Position numbers and translations under genes: made by a program | Part shown: piece after piece, positions 12,901 to 24,660 of the stretch | Layout: each line of letters opens with the position of its first letter | Numbering within the stretch: position 1 is the stretch's first letter | Assembly: GCA_013399875.1 (NCBI GenBank) | Contig: VXAZ01005695.1 | Span: forward strand, 372,001 to 436,000 | Direction of reading: 5' to 3' | Origin: Gymnorhina tibicen | Lineage: Eukaryota; Chordata; Aves; Passeriformes; Artamidae | DNA: 64,000 nt | The notes under the pieces: model-generated | Seen by the model: the letters and a program-made list of their open reading frames with translations, nothing else | Databases searched by the model: none | Told to the model about the DNA's origin: nothing

Positions 12901-15900
12901 TTTATAAATAAAGCACCCTGAAGATAGTGTCTGGCAGCAGCTGAGCTCTATTTGAGCCTCTATAACCCAGTCAGTTATGCTTGTGGAAGTCCAAGGCTGG
13001 ACAGATACACCCAGGCCACACAAACCAAAAAGATTTCCCTGTACTCTTGGGATGTGGCTCCTGAGGATCAAGGACAGTCCAGGTCCTGGCTTATTCCAGT
13101 CTTCTCCCTTGCATTCTTCCTCCTTTGTATACTGCTCTGTATTCTCATTTGTGCCAGCATGGTCATCAAAGTGTACCTGTCCAGTGAGCCAGCTGAAGGA
13201 GTCAATCTTGTTGCAAACTTTTCTTTATTGTTGGGTTAGTTTCCAGAGAAATGAGTGCCCTGACTCAACCTGACCAACTGAGCTAGCACAAGGCAGCATG
13301 TGGAAATGTGTGGCTAGTGTAACCTGAATTTCCTGTGAAGTGGCACCTTTTTTCTGGGCAGCAAGCTGGTGATTTCATCCCAAAAAAATATTCTTGACAT
13401 AGAAAAAGAAGAAACATGTCAGTATATCAACAATTTAAACAGCTTAAGGAACTGGTCCCTAAGACTGGAAATAACGTCTAACCTCCGTGTTCTGTACCTC
13501 ACACTGAAAAGTGAAGATCGAACTGGAAGAACATCACAGAAAGCATAAAATATATAAAGAAAACATCTAGCTTTATATCTATTTTCTCATGAATTTAAAC
13601 AGTCTATAAAATTTACTTCCATGTAAATACTGTATCACCTACTACTGCCACATACAGCACTGGGATCCCATTATCAAAAGAAATTCCAGTCTCAAAAAAT
13701 ATATAATTAATTTCACAATAAAAACTGAAGAGATTAAAAACCCTACCATACTTGTTCTGAATCAAAATTTCATCTAAAATACTTTTAGAGCTGAGTTACT
13801 CAAACTGCAAATGCAGTTCTACAAAATTAGTGCACACTGTCTTGAATAAACAACCGACAAGGAACTTTTAATTCTTTTTTTTACTCCACTCTCTCAGTTA
13901 ATGTCCTAGTTCATCAGTAGCAATTCTGAACCCTATTACAAAGTATCAGGAGGGAATCTGACCAGGATTAATAGTGGTACTCAGTCCTGGGATTAGATGG
14001 TGTCTTGTTTCATGGATTTTAGGCCATCTGTTCTTCCCTCCTACATTATATTCCTGCAGAACTATAAACGCACCTCCACCTCAGGGACTATAGAAAGGAA
14101 TTAGAATTCTTCTGCTTTTCATTATCACAAGATTCAGTAACTCATTTCATTGTCAGGATAATCCCCTTTTACTCTTTCTTTTGCGCTTGCAGGATATGCC
14201 AAAATGACAAATAAAATCCCAGATGTTACAGACCTGATGAGGTCTCCACCTTTCCTTGAGTGTTGGGTTTAAGCTACTTGGGACACAGTGTCAAATCTGA
14301 CAGGACCCTGATGCCCACACCCAATATTCATTAAGGTTTGTTAGTGATTTGTATAGCTGTCTACAAGCTGCACTTCCACCTCAGTCCTCAGTGACCATTT
14401 AAATATTTAGTTTGTCCTCTGGCTTTTACTGACAGAGAATTAATTTCCTATTGTTCAAGTGTTGGAAAGAGTTTATATTTCTTTCTAAAAGTAACAAACG
14501 CCTTCTGGGTGTTGTAAATGGCTTGTTACTGCTGCATATTGTTTTAGGTAGTCATATCTAATTTAAAGTTTTATTTCCCCATGGGCTAACTTGCATATCT
14601 GCAGCATCCAAAGGCTATGACAACGCCTTAGCAGAGTTTTCTCGAGGGAGTTAGTTAACTCCAAAATGAAGTTTGGTCTTTGCTCTATACCAATTCATAT
14701 CTGCATTTAATTTCTAATAGTTCTGTAAAGTATCTCAAGTACGTAATTTTCAGGTTTAGTAAAAGTACTTGCAATTATCATAGGCTCAACTAGTGTTTAT
14801 TTTTTCCCCCTTATTTATATGCTAAAGTAATCATCTCTACATGTGGGACAAAGAACTGGGGAATTCTGTGTATGATCTTTGGAATATTTTATGTCCGTAA
14901 CTCTCGCAGTTCAGACGCTGAACAGCACGACTTCCCTCCCGTGTCCAGCCAGAGTAAAATAAGGCTCCACTGAGAGGCTACAGGCTTCTTGCTGTCTTTC
15001 ACTTTGGGAAAGAATGGTCCTCAACTTCTCTTAAATTATCGGCTCTTTTGGCAGATAGGTAGTGCTAATTTCAACAACAAACCTAAACTAACTGAAAGCC
15101 ATATGTTTAGAATTGCATTCTATTTTCTAGTATTTCTTGCTAAAACTTACTTCAATTCTAATGACATGTAACAGTTAAGGAGTCACACACCTCAAGCACG
15201 GTACCAAGTGATCTCAGATCTGACTGCATACATGGGACTCGAGCTCTAAGCATTTTGTAGAAGATGCCACATACTTCAGAGGACAAAAATCACTGAACCA
15301 GTACAACAGCAGTTCTTGGAGTTGGGGTTTTCATCAACAGTACAAATAAGCTGCCAAGCTAAGTGTTCGGTATTTACTTGAATAAAATGGGTACAAGTTT
15401 TAACTTGTAGCTCCAAGCCACAAAATATAAAATTACTAGAGATAATTGTTTTATTGAACATCAGTATGACAAAGTCCTACGCTTAAGGGTGTCAGGAAAA
15501 CTATCATGGTAACCTCTTTTAAAGTAATTTTATTTTTTTTTGAAAAGGGATTTTGTTTTATTATTTTTTCTTTTTGTGCCAGTACACTGCAACATAGTCT
15601 ACAACAGTATTACTTTACTAAAACCAAAATACTCAGTATTTAACCACGAATACAGAGGGGAACATAAGTATTCTAACAGAAATAGTAACCATGTTGTTAT
15701 AAGTAACTGTTGTACTAAAACCTGAAAAATGTCCAAAAAATGAAGTCCCTCGACACACTAAAGGCTTGGGCTTGAACAACAGCACAGCAGGATACAGAGA
15801 AATAGAGGTGTTTTAGTTTGATCCAATTGCAATGTGAGTGCTCAACACTTACAATTTATTTTGTTAGAAGTGAAATCATTCAACTAATTAGCCCCTCTGT

Positions 15901-18819
15901 TTTTCAGAAACTAAAACTTTTTAGTTTCGTAAGAAATTAAGAAGAGAAATGAAACCAGAAAGCCTTTAGTTTCCATGATTAAACCAGTAAACTTTAGAGG
16001 GAAAACTGATAATTAAAAAAAAAGTTGGATAGCAAGCTTTTTTCTTAATTTCAGCTGAAAAGAAATGAAAGCAATACACAAGGTCATGCACTTTTATTTT
16101 CCCCTTATAAGGGAGGAAAAATGCCGACAATATATATTCTTGTGAGGTTTTTTTTTGCTCAATAATTCCTAGCAAATAGGATTCCTTACAAAACAGCTTT
16201 ATCTCCTGCATTAAAACTCATCTGGAAAAGGGGTCGTTTACACTGTTTATAAAACACTGCCACATAAAACGTGTAAAAAACCATATTTCACTAAAAATAG
16301 CTTGCGTAAGTAAGGGATTAGAGTAGTTTCTACTGCTATAATTGTTCCTTTGTAGTTTTTTCCATGATGTTTTTGAACAGTGTTTTTAGCTATGTTTATT
16401 AAAGTCAGCACATCAAAAAGGATCAAAGAGTAAGCTAGTGAGAACCAAAGAAACCCCAAGCGTATTGTGTTGTCTCACTGGGGAGTTATGCAGATTCAAG
16501 TAAACAAGTGCAAATTGTTGAGGTTTTAATGAAAATTTTCTACAATTATTGTATCTGAAGTCATTCTATATAATAACATCTGTACAGCAGATGGCCATAC
16601 TGTACAAAAGGCAAGCAATGCTCCTTTTTCTTCCTCTGTTTTAACAGTACATCTGAGATGACTACTTTTGTCATTGCGCTTAGCTTGGTTCAGCAAATAA
16701 TTCGTAAAACGCAGCTGCTGCAGATGGTCACAATAGTTATTTGACTGTAAAATCAAAGACACAGTGAAGTATTCACATATTAGTTTCATTCTATTAAAAA
16801 AAACTCTGACATTAACCCTGTTCAGCTCAAAAGGTGTATCTATAAAATCTTTTATAAAAAGAACAGTAGTGAAGAACTATATTTAAATGCTTCTTCCTCT
16901 CAAGACACAGCTACAAACTTTTTAAAATTGAGTTAGCTTGCATAATTTCGTTGTAATAATAAAACAAATCTAGTTAGCAACTGCGGTATTCTTCTAAAGG
17001 ATTTTAAACACAAGATTATAATACCATTTCCCCCACACTAAGTATTTTATCTTCTCTCCTGAAGTTTTAATTTCCACTTTGGTTTCTATCAGCACTTTAA
17101 ATTCAGATTAAAAATTGTAAAAAAAAATCCAAGCAATTTCTTAAAAGATTTTTTGAGAATTTCAATCAGTTTTGTGGAAGTGTGTCTTTTGCTCTTACTA
17201 AAACTTTATTTATTGCACCATCACAACAGTATGCAAAACCTCATGCAGATGTATTTTTCTTTTTCTAAAGTAGAGATAAAGCATTTTTAACTGGAAAACA
17301 ATGTGAAAAGCATCTGTTGATGTCTATTAATTGTCTGGTTATGAAAGTTCTTTATATAGAATAACTAATGTCCATTTTCATTAGATTTGACATCAGTATT
17401 GCTTTACTTCACAACGCCTGCCAGACTATGACCATACTGAAGATTCATGTATGGCTTATAGTGCGTAAAATAAAGATTGATTTCCTCAGACTGCCAGAAG
17501 AATTAAGAAACAGAACTTTGTAGCTGAAAATGTTTCTGAGGCTTAACATGCAAAGCAAGGTACGTCCTCCTTCTGGGAGGATGAAAAACTCCAGGGTGAG
17601 TGAAAGAGAGTGTGAGTTTGCCAAATTGCTTTATAGAACAGCGACGGAGCGGCCCAGCTTTGATGTATCGAGGCATGATGTGGACACCATAATGTACCAC
17701 GGAACAGATAATGCATAAATGATAGACAGGAAACAATGGAAGGGAAGAGGATTATTACACAGAAACAAAACTAAAACTATTTAAAGCACATTATAAAGGC
17801 TTTTACTCAGTTTCAGTGCCTTCTATGCTAGAGTTGTGATCCAACTGGAAAAGCATGGGAACACAGGCACTGCTCCTGCCTGCACTGCTGTTTATTAATG
17901 GATAAATCAAAAGTTTCAGGCCCCGGCACCTTCACTTGTTTTCACGGCCTATGAACCTTAAATTTTTCATTTTTAACTTTTAAAACAATAAAGAAGAACT
18001 GAAACTTGCTGGCCTGGGGAAAAATATTTCTGATGAAAAAGAAATAAATCACCACCTCACTTGGCCAACAACTTGTTCCTCTCAGCTACAGACCATTTTA
18101 CCTCACAAGCTACTCTGCCAACTACCTACATCTGGCTCTTCTCCACACCGTGGAAATATATTGTCTTATTAATTTTATTGAAATTTACAATGACACTCAA
18201 AATATCTTCATTTTAAATGAGTCTCTGGTATCTGGTTAATTGTACCCGAGGTGTAAAGTTTCCTTGCAGTGCTTCAGTAACGAGGCCAGAGTGCCTGTTT
18301 TCCCTGTGTGACTCTCAGGTGTGCAGAGGAAACATGTAAAAATTGAAAACTTCATAAATCTGGAGGAGAGTAATGGTATGACCCAATATTTACATAGTAG
18401 CACCTGTCAGGGCTCTGAACAATTATTTTTACATTTTTTAAAGACAGAAACAAAGGTCCTAACAAGAAAATGTAGTTACAGAGTGAAAACTGTCAAAATT
18501 TTGCCCTTTGAATTATGTGCTAAATTATCAGAATACCAGAGCAGAGGTTCTCATAACCACTATTTCAGCCAGAATTCCATCAATAAATTAGTAATTACAA
18601 GCTAGGGGATATTAACTACAAAATTAATCATTCCTGGGTGCTGCCTCACTGAAAGGAAAACTCGGGTAATAGAGTCTATCAGGGATTTGCTATTTTCTGT
18701 CATGGGTTTATGATGTTGGCTAGAGCAGTTCCCTGCAATGCCCCACACTTTGAAACGGTCACTAGACCACCACTTAGACAAACCAGTAGCACTTCCAACT
18801 TTAAAAAAAAGCCTCTTAC
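6957..18819 (-). other. VPS13B: VPS13B intron, about 11.9 kb
   Basis: No exon or clear mobile element was recognised. Noted within it are a GTG/GTA-rich microsatellite near 11911, an unassigned plus-strand ORF at 8809-9249, and moderately GC-rich patches at about 10880-11070 and 12900-13260 without identity. A CpG-bearing patch at about 17525-17735 stands out from the AT-rich background. The rest is featureless to me. Confidence 0.85.
11911..11942. repeat. GTG/GTA-rich imperfect microsatellite
   Basis: GGTTGTGGTGGTGGTAGTAG is followed by TTATAGTGGGGG, a short imperfect trinucleotide tract on the + strand. Confidence 0.75.
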
Positions 18820-19227
18820 CTGCAGTTTTATGTCCACTTTTAATATTCAGGCTCCCACTGAGGTTTGAGAAAGAGACTAACAAACAAGGTGTGCTGGGAT
18901 GTGGGATGGTTTCCATCAAAACAACCATTTGAACGGTGTGAATGGAAATTTTCTGGAAGCAGGAAAGGGCTTGCCACAAGTTTTCTTGCATCGAAGCCTT
19001 TTGCACAGTGTTGGTGTGCACTGCAGGTAGAAAGTCCTTGGTACTGGGGTGTCTGGACATCAAAGCAACATCCTCATCTGGAATAATGCCAGCTGATGGA
19101 GCAGCCTCCTTCCTGGGCACATCGTCATTTGTGGTTACGATTTTCTTCAAGAACTGGTTTATTTGGTCAAGTCTGGCAAAACTGAGATTTGCTTTCAAAG
19201 GTTTTGATATGTCCACATTTATGTCAG
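18820..19227 (-). CDS. VPS13B: VPS13B internal coding exon (136 codons)
   Basis: This 408-nt exon is in phase 1 at both ends, with a strong acceptor (CTCCCCTACAG) and a consensus donor (TGCAG/GTAAGA). It opens with ADINVDISKPLKANLSFARL, a highly conserved VPS13B strand, followed by DQINQFLKKI. About 50 residues of poorly conserved acidic and Ser/Pro linker come next. It then returns to conserved sequence: QENLWQALSCFQKISIHTVQ, METIPH and LVSFSNLSGSLNIKSG. The two conserved ends with a divergent centre suggest a surface loop on the lipid-transfer rod. The exon length is a multiple of three. The reading frame continues past the donor into the intron, but those codons are not exonic. Confidence 0.96.
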
Positions 19228-20899
19228 CTGTAGGGGAGAATTGGAGAAAGAAGTATGATAAGCTATAGTGCAATTATTCAAGCTGTGTGCAAATATTAGG
19301 CATTGAGTAGAAATAGCTTTTCCATAATATTTCTACCATGTTTCATTAAAAGGACTGAATCAATGTTAAAACATAACAAAACAATATTTTTAGCAATAAA
19401 TCTGAATTAAAATATAATGCAAAATACGATAAGCAACTTTCACTATATACAGTTTTAAAGGAAGAAACATGGCACAATGTGGATCTTAATCTCCATGTTT
19501 CTTCCCAGGGATCACCACAGCTATCTGGAAGACACACACTTTATCTGAGTGTGTAGGAGGGTAGATACTTTAGTTCTTTTGTGTCAGAATAAAAATATAC
19601 TTCATATTCTCTTGAGTTTTATATCCAGAAGAACTATTTGACTAAACTCCAAAGCCAACAGCAAACATTTTCAACACATTTAAATGAGTGAGTAACGTGT
19701 ATTCTGTTGTTCCCTACATAGCTCATATGCAGCAGTCTTCAATGCATTTTCAAGATAAAATGTGAAATAAAAAGCAAATACAAAAACTGAGGTACGTTTA
19801 GATTTCTTCATTTTCCAGGGAGATTGGAATAATTTATTGTTTTTAAATTTTAAAAAAATCATTATTATTTTAAAAATATTTTTCGTCTCCTTACCAAAAA
19901 GGATTTTGGTATTTCTCAGACTACTAAAAGACTCACACAATTTTTAGAAATCACAATTAATATGAACAACATTGTTAACAGTGATATCTTAGTGGCTGAG
20001 ATGTAGGAATTACCAAAATTATTTCACAGATAGGAAGCAGGATTTTATGAAGGCTGAAACTTTTATCCGTGCTGCAGTATCAGCATGTAACAATTCCTTA
20101 CAGAAATCCAGCTTTTAACTTCGTTTTTAGGATTTTTCATTTCAAATTCAGTTTTTGACCAGTAATGAGACACCTATTCTGGTTATGGGGAAAAGTGCTT
20201 TTCCCTTTGCTGTTTGATTGCACTGCTCCAACCCCATGAACCAAAAGTAATTAAAATTCTGTGCATGTATCTAAACTACATTAAACGTTCACACAGCACT
20301 ACTTAGTTTCTAGTTTCATTATAAATATATACAGGAAACACTGTCTGTTGAAGGTTTTACACAGAGTAATGAGTATTTCATCGAAGTTTCAAGTTGTCCA
20401 CGATCACATCTTACTCTTAACATTGATGCAAACTAATGAGCTCGCTTCTCCCATTCTTTAGGAAAATTTTTAGTCCAATGGTAAAGGGCTGCAGGGGCAG
20501 AGTTTCAGAGCTGCTTTTAAGCACAGGTTTATAATGACTTCAGAGACTTACAGGCACAGGACAAAGTACTTTCCTGATCCCCTCCCGCCAAAAATATCTG
20601 GCACATTTTCTACAAACGTAAGAGAAATTTATTAATGGCTGTGTAAGATCTGTCATAGCTGAATTAAAAAACCCAAAACAACGTTAGAAAAATGTTTGCA
20701 ATACTCCACAAGCTACAGCTAACTGAAATTTAAGACTGAAAAACTATTTTTAACAGTAACTTAGAATTTTAATTACTGGTTTTCTGAAAATGCTTTCTCT
20801 TGCATTGAAAGCCTTCCACACTGAACTAGGAGCTGGCAAAACACTAGCTAATATGTGAGCCTAGTAGAAAGGCAAATACCAAAGCTAGGAAGCTGGGCA

Positions 20900-21115
20900 T
20901 TAGAAGAAAGCAGGATTGGAAAGGGTTGTTAAACGCTGGAATGGGCGGCCAATGAAGGTGGTGGAGTCACCATCCCTGGAGAAGCAACTCAGAAGTTGCT
21001 CAAGAAGCAACTGGACATGGCACTTAGTGCCAGGGTCTAGTTGATACAGTGCTGATCAGTCAAAGGTTGGACTCGATGATCTCAGAGGTCTTTTCCAACC
21101 TCAGTGATTCTTTGA
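20900..21115 (+). mobile_element. CR1 LINE 3' terminus, about 0.2 kb
   Basis: This is a short CR1 3' end: AAGGGTTGTTAAACGCTGGA, GGTGGTGGAGTCACCATCCC, ACTGGACATGGCACTTAGTG and GGTTGGACTCGATGATCTCA, ending CAGTGATTCTTTG. It is strongly 5'-truncated. A small extra piece at about 20983-21005, absent from the sister copies, forms an inverted repeat and duplicates GAAGCAACT. Confidence 0.92.
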
Positions 21116-23833
21116 AGATTTTCAGGCACCCAAAACCATACAAGATCAACTTGGAAGATGTACTGACATTTTTAATTAAAACCATGGGAAGAAAAATGTC
21201 GTAACACTTTGGAAAAACTCCCCACCCTTCCCGGCACTTGGAATATCCCACGATTTGCCTGCCTTTTATGCAGATATCATTGGGCCTCTCCATCCTTTGA
21301 ATAGAGAAATGAGTTAGGAAGAAAGTAGAGACCCATGTGACATTATGACATTAATTTATCTCCAACACTCAAATGAAAAGGAATGTTTTTAAAATGAAAT
21401 GTTAAAAAAACCAACAAACAACTGCATTATGAATTTAAATTTCTCCTTTAGTAATGTAGTAATAAGGGAGTAAAATAGCATAGATGTTACTTATTGCTTT
21501 TGCTAAGTAATTCAGTTTCTAAGTTAGTAAAGGAGGACCCTTACTCCTTGGTATGGCAACTTGCACATCTAACTGCTTTGTCTAATGCACATCTAATTGC
21601 CAACACTTTCTTGTGTAGCTCAGAAGAGGGGAAAAAAACCAACAAACCTCCCTGACACCCAAGATCTTCTCAGACATAAGTTGACACAAGAGGTGTCAAG
21701 GGCTTACCCCAAAGAGCAAACTGAGTGTGAAAGACTGAAAAAGAGATGAACACAAAGGCGGAAGCTCATTTTGGGGCTTCCTTGGGCCAGGGCAGAGAAG
21801 ACACAGGGTGCTGGTGCAGCTCAGTGCTGGAACATACTTGGCACCTGGGCCTGTGCTTTATCACTGCTCTTGGCCACTCATCCAAGAAGGCAATAAAAAA
21901 AGGGCCACTGGGACACCAGAGAAATGCAGATGACTTCCCTATTTGCTGTTTGGAAACTGTGCATGTCACACAGAAAAAGCTCGTCATGACTGATAACTTG
22001 ACAAAGTTTTGTGTGAAGTTATTATTATCCAGTAAATCAGCCCTGACAGAATGTGGTGGCAGCCAGAAGCATAACTGCAGAAAATGAAACTTTGGAGCCT
22101 TCACTGCAAATATTTTAACCATCTCACAATGATATAGGTTATTTTTACAACTGGTTAAAGATTATGTAAAGAGATTCTTAGGCATTTTAAGTAAAACATT
22201 CAAAAAGAAAAAGAACTCCACAATTGAGCAATCTTTAGTCTTTGACCTCTTTTACACTTTATCCTTAGCAATGTAAAAGAAACTTTAACATTCCTGCTAA
22301 GGAAAATATATTTAAGTGATGGACAGAACAATGCAAACTGATGAAGAGCTATTTATAGGAGTTGATTAAGATAGATGCTCAGCAGCTTCACCAGACAGTC
22401 AAAATAGGCTAAAAAGAGATTTAAAATTTAAGAGTCACCCAGATTCAACTGGAATAAAATTTTTGAGGTGCAAAATCCAAGTGTAACAGTTTTTTTAGAT
22501 TATGTTAAACACCTAGGGAATAACAGCACATAACACTGTGCAGATTCTGTACCCGTAGGAAAACACAGTTTTCCTGTAACTCAACTAACTCTTTGAATTG
22601 TCCAAAATTACATCAGAATCAAGACAGAGCAAAAGATAGCTCAAAGCCACCTTTAACTCCTCAATTACATCAGCTTCTCCTTTGCCTACTAGTGACTGGC
22701 TACCAAAATTATAACCCAATGCATTCTTTAGATTTAAAACGTATTAGCAATAACTCATTTTGCCAGGTGTTATCTATTTCCAGCAAAAAAAAAAGTGAAA
22801 AAGTTACTGTGCTTGCAAATAGATTGCATCAAGTTATTTCTGTTATGTTTAAATCAAACTGAGCTAGATGGTATCAAAGCAATTTTTTTTATTACAGTAT
22901 AGCATTTGCGTGTAGACTTTGAATTGCTCTTTCTCTTCCTCAATTTCTTCACTACTTCTTTTTAGATTACCCAGTAAATCCATTTCGTTTCAATTATTAG
23001 TTCCTAATTAGCCTTTACAGCTTTCTGAACAGCTACTAGGAAACAGAATGATGAAACAACTAGTGAGTTAAAAGGAGATTAGATAAATATAAATAAATTA
23101 CACTTATTATATGCTCCCACCACACCAGGAGATGACTTAACAGTGAACGAAAAAGAAACACTTTGGAATAATGAAATCAGAGAGGGAATTCAGGTCCCAG
23201 AGGCGATTCTACGGAGTTTTATGTTAATGTACACCTTGTGGGGGACCAAAAATCAACTGGAATAGTTTCCTGAAAACCGTTTCCAGCTATTTTCTCATTT
23301 TAAAAGTTCCAACTTCACTTGACCCATTAGTCATCATATTACTTACATTTATTATGTATTTTGAAATCTATTACAAAAAACCCAATGGATTCAATATGGC
23401 CTGTTTGAACTAAATCATAACAACTATAAAAGAAAACCTATGAGCAGCGTTCTGAAATTTCTGTCTGAAACAATTTCTTTCTTTGTCATTTTATTACTTA
23501 GAGCTTCAGAAAAAAAAATTCAGGGTTATGAGTATTTTACCCTTGTTCTCCATAACATTTAAATTTGTATTGGGAAGATATAATTTTCATCTGTGAACTT
23601 GGGATAATGATATTACTCAAAAGGACTTTTTATTCAGAGGGCTAAGGATGAATAAGCAACACAAAAATAACAAAAGCTCCTCGCATGTTGCTCCAGGTAA
23701 ATTCCAGCTCTTACTGAAGTCAGTGGGCTCATTCTAATATATGCCAAAAGTTAACGTACACAATGTTACTACTTCTATGATTAATAAACTACCATAGTAT
23801 TTTCTTAATCTTAAATACCAGAAAGAAAATGCC

Positions 23834-24660
23834 ATGGAAATTAGTCATAAGCTGAATATGGACAGGCTGGATCGAAGGGCCAAGTCTATGAGGTTCAATA
23901 AGGCAAAATGTGAGTCCTGCACTTGTGTCACAACAATCCCGTACAGCACTACAGGCTGGGGGAAGAGTGTCTGGGAGGCTGCTTCTTGGAAAAGGACCCC
24001 GGGGTGCTGGTTGACAGGAGCTGAAGATGAGCCAGTGTGTGCCCAGGTGGCCAAAAAGGCCAATGGCATCCTGGCCTGTATCAGCAATAGTGTGGCCAGC
24101 AGGACCAGGGCAGCAACTGTCCTCTGTACTGGGCATTGGTGAGGCTGCACTTCGAGTGCTGTGTCTGGTTCTGGGCCCCTCACTAGAAAAAGGACATTGA
24201 GGTGCTGGAGCGTGTCCAGAGAAGGGCAACGGAGCTGGTGAAGGGTCTGGAGAGTAAATCTTATGAACAGAAGCTGACTGAGCTGGGGTTGTTTAGCCTG
24301 GAGCAAAGGAGGCTCAGGGGGGACCTTATCACTCTCTACAACTTCCTGAAAGGAGATTGGAGCCAGGTGGGGAGTGGCCTCTTCTACCAGGCAGCCAGTG
24401 ATAGGAGAAGAGGAAATGGCCTCAAACTGTGCCAGGGGAAGTCCAGGTTGGACATCAGGAAGAATTTTTTCACTGAAAGGGTGGTCAGGCATTGGAATGG
24501 GCTGCCCAGAGCGGTGGTAGAGTCACCATCCCTTGAAGTATTCAAGAAATGACTGGATGTGGCACTTAGTGTTATGGTTTAGTTGCCATGGTGGTGCTAA
24601 GTCAAAGGTTGGACTTGATGATCTTGGAGGTCTTTGCCAGCCTTAATGATTCTATCATTT
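23834..24660 (+). mobile_element. CR1 LINE fragment, 3' part, about 0.8 kb
   Basis: The fragment begins within the CR1 ORF2 C-terminal region (GACAGGCTGGATCGAAGGGC) and proceeds through GGCCAATGGCATCCTGGCC, GGACATTGAGGTGCTGGAGC, TCAGGGGGGACCTTATCACT and GGCATTGGAATGGGCTGCCC. It ends in a 3' terminus with GGTTGGACTTGATGATCTTG and AATGATTCTATC. An open stretch at 24202-24552 is a remnant of the reverse-transcriptase ORF C-terminus. The long opposite-strand ORF here is only its antisense shadow. It is one of the better-preserved copies and is antisense to VPS13B. Confidence 0.93.

Noticed and set aside
12868..13273. Three overlapping ORFs, one with a hydrophobic segment
   Set aside because: The hydrophobic run comes from TTC/CTC/TGT-rich DNA. 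There is no start context, no conservation evidence and no known family.
18602..19273. A 223-codon single-exon gene
   Set aside because: The frame runs past both splice sites. Only 18820-19227 is exonic, and the codons beyond the GTAAGA donor and before the CTACAG acceptor are intronic read-through.
19776..19800. Partial resemblance to the complement of miR-875-5p (AACTGAGGTA)
   Set aside because: Only about ten bases agree, the flanks differ, and no hairpin partner is visible.
23845..24492. 215-codon minus-strand ORF
   Set aside because: It is the antisense shadow of the + orientation CR1 at 23834-24660. GC-rich LINE coding sequence leaves long frames open on the other strand.
24202..24552. 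116-codon + ORF as a host gene
   Set aside because: The sequence is the C-terminal remnant of a CR1 ORF2 with no intact reverse transcriptase domain. It is part of the mobile element, not a gene.
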